From contig NZ_JAIPME010000001.1 in NCBI RefSeq assembly GCF_019957155.1, forward strand, positions 1-64,000: 64,000 nt of DNA. The letters run 5' to 3'. The notes under the pieces are model-generated. The model searched no databases and was not told the DNA's origin. It saw only the letters and a program-made list of their open reading frames with translations. Position numbers and translations under genes: made by a program. Source of the DNA: Anaerococcus murdochii (GTDB lineage: Bacteria > Bacillota > Clostridia > Tissierellales > Peptoniphilaceae). Of the stretch, positions 17,613 to 26,700 are shown in pieces; within the stretch, counting starts at the first letter, position 1, and every line of letters begins with the position of its first letter.

Positions 17613-17786
17613 ATGATGCGTAAAAGTAGATTAGAAAAGTTCAGAAATATGCTATTGATAATAGCTAGATTTTCGGCGTTTTTGTCCTCATTGTACTTCT
17701 TTTTTAGAATAAGAAATTATACGATAGCAATTATTTTTTTTATTGTGTTTCTTCTTTTGATGATGTTAAGGCAGTCTAATGGGTAA
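17613..17786 (+). CDS. Small membrane protein
   Basis: The 57-residue protein starts at ATG 17613 or 17616, because GGAGG lies at 17604-17608. It is basic at the N-terminus (MMRKSRLEKFRN) and then holds two hydrophobic helices. It overlaps the next gene by 8 nt. Driven by the promoter in repeat copy 1 in all likelihood. Family not recognised. Confidence 0.5.
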   Translation: MMRKSRLEKFRNMLLIIARFSAFLSSLYFFFRIRNYTIAIIFFIVFLLLMMLRQSNG

Positions 17787-17967
17787 AATAGTGTCTCTAA
17801 TAATTCAAATTATAGTCATTACATGTATTTTTGCGATTGTTATAACTGCCAGTTATTTTGGACTTCCAAAGCCAATTGGAGAAATAATAGGAGTTATACT
17901 ATATATAGTTTATGATTTTTTATTTATGACTTTAATGGATAAATTCAAAAAAAGAAGACGCAAATAA
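17779..17967 (+). CDS. Small membrane protein with basic tail
   Basis: This 62-residue protein has two predicted membrane helices (about 5-26 and 34-53) and ends in DKFKKRRRK. It overlaps the preceding gene, so the two may act as a pair. A two-gene set of small membrane proteins could be toxin-, immunity- or holin-like, but nothing here decides it. Confidence 0.5.
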   Translation: MGKIVSLIIQIIVITCIFAIVITASYFGLPKPIGEIIGVILYIVYDFLFMTLMDKFKKRRRK

Positions 17968-18058
17968 GGCGAATTATTTGTATAAAAGTGCTTGAATTAT
18001 TTACCTTTTATATGGCATTGTACAAGAATACTGGAAAATAAATTATCAGCATGTAAAA

Positions 18059-18085
18059 AACAGTAAATCAAATCGGTTTACTGTT
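18059..18085 (+). terminator. Hairpin terminator
   Basis: AACAGTAAA and TTTACTGTT form a 9-bp stem followed by ATTTTATT. It ends the small-membrane-protein unit. Confidence 0.6.
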
Positions 18086-18128
18086 ATTTTATTGCTCAAA
18101 TTTTAAAAGAAAGAGAGGAATACGACCA

Positions 18129-18300
18129 ATGAAAATATAGAAGAAAAAATCTTAATGAACAAGAAAGAAAAGCAAGAACTTATAGTCTCATAACAATAAG
18201 ACCAATTTTAGAAAGCCTTATAGAAAATTCAGAAAAACTAACAGATGAAGAAATAAAAATCCTACTAAAAAACCAACAAAGACAAAAGAATTTAAAGAAA
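18129..18300 (+). pseudogene. DUF3847 relic, copy A
   Basis: After a broken start (ATGAAAATATAG) the frame reads NEQERKARTYSLITIRPILE then LTDEEIKILLKNQ, the typical C-terminal core of DUF3847 proteins. The same sequence recurs at 20755-20980. Similarity between the two relics ends near 18300, where a foreign MetRS tail begins. Confidence 0.65.
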
Positions 18301-18485
18301 CACTATGACGCAGAAGACCTAGTAGGGAAAACCCTCCTTGCTATTATAAACCTCCAACAAGGAAAATGATGGGAATCTACTCAGAAGGTATGATTATATC
18401 TGCAATTTGCGAGTACGACGGAGAAGATAAACTTAACTTAATAATGTTGGATAATAATATTCCAGCAGGATCAAAACTATATTAA
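18300..18485 (+). pseudogene. Methionyl-tRNA synthetase C-terminal tRNA-binding domain fragment
   Basis: The frames read YDAEDLVGKTLLAI, then after a one-base shift PTRKMMGIYSEGMIISA, and end in LDNNIPAGSKLY. This is the tail of the EMAP-like tRNA-binding domain found at the C-terminus of bacterial MetRS. The rest of the gene is absent, and the fragment is fused to the DUF3847 relic. Not functional as it stands. It may mark where an element once captured or sat beside a metG-like gene. Confidence 0.7.
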
Positions 18486-18612
18486 AGAACACGCTAATTA
18501 TAAAACTGGGGTTTGTAATGAATGCCAGTTTAATTTTTATGATTGGATTAATAGAAATATTAAACTATACAATAAAACCAATTTAAAGAAAAATAAATAT
18601 TAGATAATCTCA

Positions 18613-18648
18613 GACGATAGAAATTAATACCTATATCGTCATTTTTTT
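18613..18648 (+). terminator. Hairpin terminator
   Basis: GACGATA (18613-18619) pairs with TATCGTC (18634-18640), then a T run. It belongs to the same stem family as those at 13732, 16770 and 20702. Confidence 0.6.
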
Positions 18649-18658
18649 ACACTAAAAA

Positions 18659-18765
18659 TAAGGACGGAATAAAGCAACAAATTCTCTAAAATAAAACACT
18701 AAACCAATGTAAGATAGAATGAAATCAATATTTATGCTTTAATTAAATAAATCTAATAAAGAGAA
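18659..18765 (+). repeat. Direct repeat, copy 2 (107 bp), with decayed promoter
   Basis: This is the counterpart of 17417-17523. Its promoter boxes have drifted: TAGAAT for TTGAAT and TTTAAT for TATAAT, with the same spacing. It precedes the HTH gene at 18779. Confidence 0.7.
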
Positions 18766-18778
18766 AAAGAGGGATATT

Positions 18779-18997
18779 ATGGCACTTAGCTATAAACCAT
18801 TATGGATACAGTTAGCAAAAAAAGGATTAAACAAAACAGATGTAATAGCTATGGCAGGACTAACAACAAATGTTATGGCACAAATGGGTAAGGATAAACC
18901 AATTACATTTAAGAATTTAGAAAAAATATGTAATGCATTAGATTGCACTCCTAATGATATCATTAGTTTTGAAGATAATTTTAGTGACGAGGAATAG
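18779..18997 (+). CDS. XRE/Cro-type HTH regulator (YozG-like)
   Basis: This 72-residue protein is a single helix-turn-helix: WIQLAKKGLNKTDVIAMAGL, then NLEKICNALDCTPNDIISF. Such YozG-like proteins often sit beside restriction or toxin genes. Here a restriction-modification fragment starts 4 nt downstream, suggesting the HTH protein once controlled that system (a controller-protein role is inferred). The start follows GAGGGATATT. Confidence 0.8.
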   Translation: MALSYKPLWIQLAKKGLNKTDVIAMAGLTTNVMAQMGKDKPITFKNLEKICNALDCTPNDIISFEDNFSDEE

Positions 18998-19000
18998 AAA

Positions 19001-19270
19001 ATGAGTTTAAGGACAGAAGATCAAGTTAGGGATTATTCGAAATTAGTATTAGGCTTTGATGAAACTGAAGAAAATGTTGTTCAAGGGACTGGTCAAATAA
19101 CAACTTTTAATCAATTAAGCTTCAAGGGATATTCAGATAAGCCAGATGGTTGGTGTTTACCTAAAAATATGAATGATGTAGCAATAATCAGGGGCTTGAA
19201 TATTAGAAATCTCTTGGAAAATACACCAACTAAAACAACAGCTCCTACATACATAAAGAAAAAGCAGTAA
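19001..19270 (+). pseudogene. Restriction-modification enzyme, N-terminal fragment
   Basis: The first 60 residues (MSLRTEDQVRDYSKLVLGF, then FNQLSFKGYSDKPDGWCLP and NDVAII) match, from memory, the N-terminal nuclease-like region of combined N6-adenine methylase/endonuclease proteins of anaerobic cocci. After NDVAII the expected LETK-type active-site stretch is replaced by an unrelated tail ending in TYIKKKQ. So the gene was cut here. The matching downstream specificity part appears at 20165. Confidence 0.55.
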
Positions 19271-19309
19271 ATTCCTTATTTACTACTTTAATTATAGTTT
19301 CTAATTTCA

Positions 19310-19525
19310 TTATTTGAAGCTATTTACTATCATTAGTTGTACTTGTCCTAATGGAATATTAAATATTATTCCATAAATAGACATTCCAAGTAATAATATT
19401 GCAATAAGAACTCCAATTCCGTAAAGGTAGCCGTTGCTAACCTTAGCTTTTTTAACTTTAATATTTATAAAACTATATATTAGGAATACTGTAAATATAA
19501 AAGCCAAAATATAATTTGGTAACAT
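19310..19525 (-). CDS. Small membrane protein
   Basis: This 71-residue minus-strand protein has two predicted membrane helices (about 3-23 and 35-60). It starts 19 nt after the next minus-strand gene ends. No family is recognised. The two minus-strand genes interrupt the restriction-modification locus. Confidence 0.5.
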   Translation of the reverse strand: MLPNYILAFIFTVFLIYSFINIKVKKAKVSNGYLYGIGVLIAILLLGMSIYGIIFNIPLGQVQLMIVNSFK

Positions 19526-19544
19526 ATTGACAATAAATTACCTT

Positions 19545-20060
19545 TTATTTACAAAATCTATTCCAAAAATCCACCCAGCTGCCATGTACTTCTCTTTGGT
19601 CAATGTAGGTAAAAGTATCTTCATCATACCAATCATGGTTAACTAAATCATCAATAGTCTCAGGAACAAAAAAGTTGAAAAACTCTTTCTTGAATGAACT
19701 ACCATACTGTAAATAATATGCACCTACCATCTTTGTAAAATTGGTTTTCTTTACGTCATGTGGTTTATAGATAAGTGTTTCTCCAACCTGATTTAAATCA
19801 GGGCTTACTTCAAGAAAAACTAAACTTAGATTATCTTCCTTATAGCCAAGTATAAAACTTCTATATTTATAGGAAACAGTACGAAGCACTACGAAATTCG
19901 CACCACCAATATCTTCCGAATAAGCATAAACTATTTTATATTCCGAACCATTATCTACTTGTCTATCAAAGATTTCTCTCATGCGATTTTTGTTTTCATC
20001 GCTTTTTACTTTATCTAACTCAACTGTTTTTTTGCCACCAAATAGATTAAACAAGCCCAT
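19545..20060 (-). CDS. Hypothetical cytosolic protein
   Basis: The start is best placed at 20060 (MGLFNLFGGKK), because AGGAGA lies just upstream on this strand; the frame stays open for 24 more codons. The protein has 171 residues, no membrane helix and many aromatic residues (HDWYDEDTFTYIDQ, SWVDFWNRF). I do not recognise it. It forms a unit with the small membrane protein downstream, and the pair looks inserted into older DNA. Confidence 0.6.
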   Translation of the reverse strand: MGLFNLFGGKKTVELDKVKSDENKNRMREIFDRQVDNGSEYKIVYAYSEDIGGANFVVLRTVSYKYRSFILGYKEDNLSLVFLEVSPDLNQVGETLIYKPHDVKKTNFTKMVGAYYLQYGSSFKKEFFNFFVPETIDDLVNHDWYDEDTFTYIDQREVHGSWVDFWNRFCK

Positions 20061-20164
20061 TTTATTATCTCCTATCATAATTTTAAATTCTTTATATTGA
20101 TTATAGTTTTTTTGTACAATTTTTACAAACACAAAATATTGACTAAAAATTTCTTAAAATTTTT

Positions 20165-20695
20165 TTAACTCAGATACTTTAAAAATGCAAAATTAAATAA
20201 GGTTAATACTTCAAAACGGAGAGAGTTTATATTTGGTGATTTATTTGAAAATATTAAAAAGCCTGACGTGCTTCATGCAAGAGAAGTCGTTGAAGATGAG
20301 AACGGTATTCCTTATGTAGTAAGAACAAAATTTAATAATGGTATAAAATATAGAGTTACTGAAACTAAAAAATGATTCCTAGCCTTAAGGGAGTTATATT
20401 ATTTGGTGCAGAGAATGCATCATTCTTTTATCAAAAAGAAAACTTTGTATCTGGAAGAGATATTTATTATATTGATACAAGACATTTGAGTGAGAAAGCA
20501 TGTCTATTTTTAGTATCGTGTTTAGACACATTGACTGATAAATATTCTTATAGTTATGGACTATTTCCCGATTTGTTAAAGAAAGAAAAGATAAAACTAT
20601 CAGTAGATGTTCATGGTAATCCCGATTGGGATTATATGGAAAAATATATTGAAAAAATAAAAGAAAATTGCAATAGAGAAATTCATTGTGTTTGA
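20165..20695 (+). pseudogene. Restriction-modification specificity region, C-terminal fragment
   Basis: The first part reads KRREFIFGDLFENIKKPDV and PYVVRTKFNNGIKY, typical of a type I/IIG target-recognition domain. At a run of six A bases near 20368 the frame is lost, and the next frame continues IPSLKGVILFGAENASFFYQ, SGRDIYYIDTRHLSEKACLF and GLFPDLLKKEKIKL. Adding one A restores a single reading frame. This is probably the 3' end of the enzyme whose 5' end is at 19001. As it stands it is inactive. Confidence 0.65.
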
Positions 20696-20701
20696 ATTAA
20701 A

Positions 20702-20734
20702 AACGATTAGAAATAAAAATCTAGTCGTTTTTTT
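20702..20734 (+). terminator. Hairpin terminator before DUF3847 copy B
   Basis: AACGATTAGA (20702-20711) pairs with TCTAGTCGTT (20720-20729), with one G-U and a T run. It lies 21 nt before the next start codon. Confidence 0.65.
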
Positions 20735-20754
20735 ATTTTAAGAAAGGATACATT

Positions 20755-20980
20755 ATGACAAGTAAAAGATTAAGTATTGAAGAACAGATCGAAAAGAAGG
20801 AAGAAAGCATTAAGCAATTACAGAATCAAAAAAGACAGTTGAAGAAAAAATCTTAATGAACAAGAAAGAAAAGCAAGAACTCATAGGCTAATAACAAGAA
20901 GACCAATCTTAGAAAGCTTTATAGAAAAAGCAGAAGAACTAACAGATGAAGAAATAAAAATCCTACTAGAAAACCAATAA
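20755..20980 (+). pseudogene. DUF3847 relic, copy B, frameshifted
   Basis: ATG 20755 opens MTSKRLSIEEQIEKKEESIK and runs into a stop at 20854. The next frame continues NEQERKARTHRLITRRPILE and LTDEEIKILLENQ. One indel separates them. DUF3847 proteins normally stand beside a MobA/MobL relaxase, so this marks a second lost mobilization module. Confidence 0.75.
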
Positions 20981-21091
20981 AGATAAAAGAATTTAAAGGA
21001 GCACTTAGAGTAATAATGAAAATGTAAAATATTAGCATAGATATTATATAATGATAAATTAGGAAAAGGTAATCAAAAAAATTAAAAAGTA

Positions 21092-21129
21092 TTGATATTC
21101 AAACGAAATTATGTTAAACTTTAGTTAAC
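21092..21129 (+). promoter_or_regulatory. Promoter and palindromic operator of the HTH relic
   Basis: TTGATA (21092-21097), 17 bp, then TAAACT (21115-21120). The inverted repeat GTTAA/TTAAC (21113-21129) overlaps the -10, as for an autoregulated HTH gene. Confidence 0.5.
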
Positions 21130-21146
21130 CAAAGAAAGGTGATATA

Positions 21147-21376
21147 ATGGAAAATAGAATCGATAAATACCGTAAACCTTTAGGGTTATCGCAACATAGA
21201 CTTGGGAAAAAGTAGGTATATAAAGGACGAGTATAAAAAAAATAGAAACTGGGAAAACTATTCCGAGTCTTAAAACTGCTAACGATATAGCAAATGCTTT
21301 AGGGATTTGTATGTATCAGATTTTTGATTTGGACGGAGAAGAAACATATAAATGTCATAATCGTAATTGTTGTTAG
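21147..21376 (+). pseudogene. XRE-type HTH regulator, frameshifted
   Basis: The first frame reads MENRIDKYRKPLGLSQHRLG and stops. Further on another frame gives KIETGKTIPSLKTANDIANA, LGICMYQIFDLDGEE and the end HNRNCC. Together these make one XRE helix-turn-helix protein broken in the recognition region. A good AAAGGTGAT ribosome site precedes it. Confidence 0.7.
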
Positions 21377-21418
21377 GAATTATATGGCTATATTTAGTAA
21401 AATGGAGGAGGATGCTAT

Positions 21419-21619
21419 ATGAACTTAAAAGTTGTAGCAAAAGTTTTCGGTTGTTTAATTCCTGCTATTATCGGGACATATTTGTTAGTTAAAGATTATA
21501 TGGCAGCAGCAAATCATCCTGAATGGAGTGTTTCGCCAGTGGTAATGTGGATGAAATTTGGCGTAGGTTTGATTGTTAGCATCATCCTGCTTCTTGTCGT
21601 TTTTAGACAAAAGAGTTGA
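21419..21619 (+). CDS. Small two-helix membrane protein
   Basis: This 66-residue protein is preceded by GGAGGAGG. It has predicted membrane helices at about 5-26 and 41-61 and a KS end. It follows the HTH relic, as in regulator-plus-membrane-protein pairs. Family not recognised. Confidence 0.6.
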   Translation: MNLKVVAKVFGCLIPAIIGTYLLVKDYMAAANHPEWSVSPVVMWMKFGVGLIVSIILLLVVFRQKS

Positions 21620-21684
21620 AAGGTTTTTGTGATCTTAAAACAATATAAACAGAAAAATTAAAGTTAAAATCAATACTATAGCGT

Positions 21685-21716
21685 AGCGACTAAAATTTCA
21701 CTCTTAGTCGCTTTTT
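21685..21716 (+). terminator. Hairpin terminator
   Basis: AGCGACTAA (21685-21693) pairs with TTAGTCGCT (21704-21712), followed by T residues. It precedes the 29-codon ORF at 21748. Confidence 0.65.
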
Positions 21717-21747
21717 ATTTGGTATAAAATGAAAGGAAATAAGAAAA

Positions 21748-21837
21748 TGAAAAACATAGAAGAAAAACTAAACCTAGTTATCATTTCAAACAGGATTCAT
21801 GCTGGGGCAAAAATGTATAAAAATATAAGAGGCTGAT
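21748..21837 (+). CDS. 29-residue ORF ending in a terminator, possible leader or relic
   Basis: ATG 21748 follows GAAAGGAAATAAGAAA. The frame starts MKNIEEKLNLVIISNRIHAG and its TGA lies inside the next hairpin. It may be a relic of a mobile-element gene or a leader peptide. It is the last feature I would assign to the mobile region. Confidence 0.3.
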
Positions 21838-21857
21838 TAATCAGCCTCTTTTTTTAT
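21828..21857 (+). terminator. Strong palindromic terminator at the edge of the mobile region
   Basis: AGAGGCTGATT and AATCAGCCTCT form a perfect 22-bp palindrome (21828-21849) followed by seven T residues. Chromosomal genes begin after it. Confidence 0.8.
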
Positions 21858-21872
21858 GTATTTTAAGCTAAT

Positions 21873-21901
21873 TTGCCATTACTTTCAAAATTTATTATAA
21901 T
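21873..21901 (+). promoter_or_regulatory. Promoter of the amylase gene
   Basis: TTGCCA (21873-21878), a 17-bp spacer and TATAAT (21896-21901) stand 37 nt before the start codon. Confidence 0.6.
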
Positions 21902-21938
21902 AAAGTTATGATTAATATTTTAGTGTAAAGGAGTTTAT

Positions 21939-23555
21939 ATGAGAAAAAAGTGTTCGACTTTGTTAAGCTTGTTTTTATCAGTTTTTATAATTCTATCGCC
22001 ACTATCCTTTGCTGATGAAAGTAAAAATGTATCTTGGGATGAGGAAATTATCTATATGGTGATGACTGACAGGTTTTTTGATGGGGATTCAAATAATAAT
22101 AATCCAGAAAATATCGATGGATCTTTCGACAAAGACCACCTTGAAGCCTACCACGGTGGGGATATTAAGGGTCTAATCGAAAAGGTTCCATACTTAAAAG
22201 ACCTTGGTATTACAACACTTTGGATAACACCAATCGTAAAAAATATTGACACAAATATGATGGCTGACAAGGGCGGTAAGCAATATGGTTATCATGGCTA
22301 TTGGGCAAGTGATTTTACAAAAATCGATCCTCATCTTGGGACAGAGAATGATTTGAAAAACTTAATCGACATCCTTCATGAAAATGGGATTAAGCTAATG
22401 GTTGACGTCGTAATCAACCATTCAGGCTACGGTACAAAAAACCTTGGTGACTTTGCTGGAATGCATAGGGAAGAAAGCGGGGCAGGTGATGTTCAATCAG
22501 AACTTGCAGGCTTGCCTGATTTTTTAACAGAAGACAAGGACGTTAGGGATAAAATTATAAATTGGCAGGTCGACTGGCTAAGGAAATTAAAGACAGATAA
22601 GGGAAATACCATAGATTATTTTAGGGTAGATACGGTTAAACACGTTGATATAGACACAATGAAAGACTTTAAGGCGGCAGCCCTTAAGGAAAAGCCAGAC
22701 TTTAAGATGATTGGGGAAAATTTTGGTGCTTCTGTTTTTAAAGACGGTGGCTATCTAGATCCAAGTATGATGGACTCGCTTTTGGATTTTGAATTTAAAG
22801 AATTAGCCAAAAATTTTGTTTCAGGAAAGATTGCTGAAACAGAAGGCAAATTAGTAAAGAGAAACCAGGCTATAAGTGAAGATAGAGAGATGGGCCAATT
22901 CTTATCATCCCACGATGAAAATGGATTTTTGAAGGTACGCCTATCTGATGATATTGGGAAATTTTTGGTCGCTTCATCCTTACAATTAACAGCCAAGGGC
23001 CAACCTGTAATCTACTACGGCGAAGAAATCGGCCAATCAGGCAAGAAAGACAACTTCGATAAGGGAATCTTTAGTGAAAATAGGTACGATTTTGATTGGG
23101 ATAAGATAAATGATAACCAAATCTTAGATCACTATAAAAAGATGATTTCTATTAGAAATGCCTTTCCAGAAATTTTTGCCAAAGGCAGTAGGGAAAATCT
23201 TTATATGGACGACGGAGTTTCAGTATTCCAAAGGACTTATGAGGGTGAAAAAGTAATCGTAGGTCTAAATACAAGTGACGAGGCCAAGGAAATAAGCTTT
23301 GATTCTAAGATAGAAGGAAAAATTGTAGACCTCTATGGAAATACAAAAATAAACAACAAGGGCGGTAAAATTAGCTTAAAAATCCCTTCAAGAAATGAGG
23401 GAGGAACAGTTGTTTTAGTTGAAGAATCAATAATACCAGAAGGATTTAAACGCCAAAATCCAAGCCCAACTAATAAGATCTATTATATTTTAGGATCCTT
23501 GCTAGTGTTGGCTTTTATAGCAACTTTATTATTTAAGGGAAAAAATAAGAAATAA
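21939..23555 (+). CDS. Secreted, membrane-anchored GH13 alpha-amylase
   Basis: This 538-residue enzyme hydrolyses alpha-1,4-glucans outside the cell. Residues 1-25 are a signal peptide ending near SFADE. The GH13 regions are clear: region I DVVINH (156-161), nucleophile Asp231 in YFRVDTVKHV, acid/base Glu260 in MIGENFG, and Asp326 in SSHDEN. A beta-sandwich domain follows (about 415-495). A C-terminal hydrophobic helix (514-532) with a KGKNKK end makes it a membrane-anchored form. Single gene with its own promoter and terminator. Exact specificity (amylase or neopullulanase-like) is not settled by sequence. Confidence 0.9.
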   Translation: MRKKCSTLLSLFLSVFIILSPLSFADESKNVSWDEEIIYMVMTDRFFDGDSNNNNPENIDGSFDKDHLEAYHGGDIKGLIEKVPYLKDLGITTLWITPIVKNIDTNMMADKGGKQYGYHGYWASDFTKIDPHLGTENDLKNLIDILHENGIKLMVDVVINHSGYGTKNLGDFAGMHREESGAGDVQSELAGLPDFLTEDKDVRDKIINWQVDWLRKLKTDKGNTIDYFRVDTVKHVDIDTMKDFKAAALKEKPDFKMIGENFGASVFKDGGYLDPSMMDSLLDFEFKELAKNFVSGKIAETEGKLVKRNQAISEDREMGQFLSSHDENGFLKVRLSDDIGKFLVASSLQLTAKGQPVIYYGEEIGQSGKKDNFDKGIFSENRYDFDWDKINDNQILDHYKKMISIRNAFPEIFAKGSRENLYMDDGVSVFQRTYEGEKVIVGLNTSDEAKEISFDSKIEGKIVDLYGNTKINNKGGKISLKIPSRNEGGTVVLVEESIIPEGFKRQNPSPTNKIYYILGSLLVLAFIATLLFKGKNKK

Positions 23556-23580
23556 TAAAAAATATATTAATTTAAATATC

Positions 23581-23620
23581 AAATTCCATGGTTGAATAGT
23601 GTCTACCATGGAATTTTTTA
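23581..23620 (+). terminator. Terminator of the amylase gene
   Basis: AAATTCCATGGT (23581-23592) pairs with ACCATGGAATTT (23605-23616), a perfect 12-bp stem running into T residues. Confidence 0.85.
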
Positions 23621-23725
23621 TAGATTTATTTTTTTGATACTATATAAGGTAATTTAATAAAATATATAGATAAATATTGAATTAGCAGTATAATGACTTA
23701 AAGTGAAAGGAAAGGAGTGTGAAAT

Positions 23726-26700
23726 GTGAAATATTTAAGAAAATTTAGTGCTAGCCTCGTGATCTTGGCGATTTTTTCGATAATTATCTTAAACGAATCG
23801 CCCAAGGCTTTTGCTGAAGGAGAAAGTGAATTTGGAACTGACGAGGTTCAAGAAAACCAAAGTTCTGATACAAGCCAGCAAGGTTCAATACCTGAATCAG
23901 AAGCAGAAAGCAGCCAAGATTCAGGCGGAACAATTGACGTAGAACAAACAGAAAATAAAGAACCAACCGAAAATCAGCAAAGTAATGTAGAACAAGAAGA
24001 TAATTCTGAGGTACTTGATTTAGGTGAGGAAAGAGAAGCTGAATCTGTAGGAAATCCGGCTGAAGAAGCAGTAAAAAATTACACCCTAACAAAGACTGTT
24101 TCAGGAATTGAAGAAAAAATTGGTGATTATGATACATTTTTTGAAGTGGTTACTGCCATGGATATAAATGATAATACCAGTTTGTATACAGTTTATGTAA
24201 ATAGGGATGTGACTATTTCAGCAGACGAAGGATTTCATGGTAGAAGCAATAATCAAATTAGGCTTACATCTGGAAAAGGAGGACCTTATAAGCTAACAAG
24301 GCAAGGGGAGAAAAACTACATTAATGTCCAAACAGACGCTTCCTTGACTATAGATAACATAACTTTAGATGGTAATAATGATGGCGAGTGTCTTTTTATT
24401 TCAAATAATGGGGTTGTTACTATAGGTAAGGGTGCAACTATTCAAAATTTTATTGATACGTCAACATATGATGGGCCTGCGATATATATGACAGGTGGAA
24501 CACTTAATATCCTAGAGGGAGCTACTATCAAGGATAATAACTCAAATCAACAAGGTGGAGCAATCCAAGCCTATAATGGTACAACTGTCAATATTAGTGG
24601 AGGTATTTTTAAGAATAACACCACCTCAAAAGATGGAGGGGTTCTAGCAGCTTATGGCAAGCTAAATATTACTGGAGGAGTATTTGATAGTAATAGTTCT
24701 GGAAAAATTGCTGGGGCAATTATTATAGGCTCAAACGCTACAGGGAAGATAGAAGGTGCTACTTTTAGAAATAATAAAGCAAGCACAGCTGGTGCGGTTT
24801 ACTCATCAAGTCCTTTAACAATAAGGAACTCTACATTTGAAAAAAATGAAGCTAATTGGGGAGGAGCGATTTTCACATCAAAAAAACTCGAATTGGAAAA
24901 CTGTAATTTCTCAGAAAATATATCACAAAAAGCCGGTGGTTCTGTATATTTATCAGGCGCAGATATAAAAAATACTGAGTTTATTGGTAATAAATCAGGA
25001 AGTCAAGGTGGAGGAATTTATCTAAAAAGTGGAGAAGCGAAAATAGAAAATTCGACTTTTTCTGGAAATTTTTCTAGAAGCGGCGGCGGTGGAATTTTTG
25101 TAAACCAAGACAATTCCCATCCTGTTAGTATAACAAACTCTACTTTTACTGAAAATACTTCGTATGGTTTTGGTGGCGGAATTTATTTAGGCCTTAATTC
25201 CATCTTGGATGTCAAAAATTCTGAATTTTCAAAAAACGCAGCAGCTTATGGTGCAGGAATATCCACTGCAGGTGAAGTTAGAAATTCCAAAACCGCAAGG
25301 TTGAGTGTTGATAACACAAGTTTTAGTGAAAATGAATCACTTATGGGAGCAGGGATATATACATCATTCCCAACAACTGTCAATACTTGTACCTTTACTA
25401 AAAATATTGCTCAAGTTCATCCTCAAGATGAACAAAGCAATCCACATTTATCTGGAGTTGGTGGAGCAATGGAGATTGCTGATAGCAAAACAGAAATAAA
25501 AAATTCTAGATTTGAATCTAACAGTGCTTTTGGTTCTGGAGGAGCAATTGGTATAAATGGAGTTAACAGAGATGAAAACAATAATATTAAAGGAATTAAG
25601 CCTAATATAAAATTAGAAATTTCTGAAAATAGTAAATTCATTGGCAATACTTGTGAAGTAGGTCAAGGTGGTGCGATTTATACAAATCCTTATGAATATA
25701 AAGACCCTATTGATGATGAAAATGCTTATAAAAATCTTACAATAGATAAGACTACCATATTTAATGACAATATTGCAAAAGCGGGCTTATATGATCCGCC
25801 TAGTAATTATGAAAAGTTTACTAATTTACAATTCCACCCTGATTCTGATGTAAAGCATAAATCACTAGAAGTATCTAGTTTGCTAAATAATTATGATATT
25901 AATTATAAAAATGGTAAATATCTGATTATCTATGATGCTAATGGAGGACAATTTGCTGATGGTACATCTGTTAAGCAAAAAAGATATAGCAAGGATAAAC
26001 AAATAAAAATTATGCCTGCCCCAACTAAAGAAGGTTATAAATTCCTATATTGGAAGGGATCTGAGTATCAACCAGGTGATACTTATACAGTCACAGAAAA
26101 TCATACTTTCACAGCCCAGTGGGAGGAGGACAAACCTAAAAACACTAATCCAGAACTTAAAGTTAAGGATATTGAGATTAAGGTCGGTGATGATTTAGAT
26201 CTTAAAGATTTGATTGTAAAAGCATCTGATAAGGAAGATGGAGATGACCTTAAGGATAAGGTTGAAATTGATGGAGCTAGTTTTGATAATAATAAAGCCG
26301 GCGTTTATTACGTTAAATACACTTTAACTGATAGTAAAGGTTCTAAAGTTACAAAAACAGCGAAAATAACTGTCAAGGAAAAATCTAAACCTGGAAAACC
26401 AGATGGCAAACCAATAATTCCAGATTATAAACCTGAAATACCAGATGACAAAAAAGAGCTAGATCCTAAACCAAAAGAAGAAGAGACTCCTATTGAAAAA
26501 GAGGAAGAAAAACCTATAGAAAAAGAGCCTGAAAATACTCCTCCAGTTCTTGAAGTGAAGAATGGGGCAATTAAAGTTGGGGAAAAGTTTGACCCAAGAA
26601 CTTTGATCACTAAGGCTTATGACAAGGAAGATGGACCAAACCTAGTAGATTTGGTTATAATTGACCAAGGAAACTTTGACAATGAGGTAGCTGGAAGATA

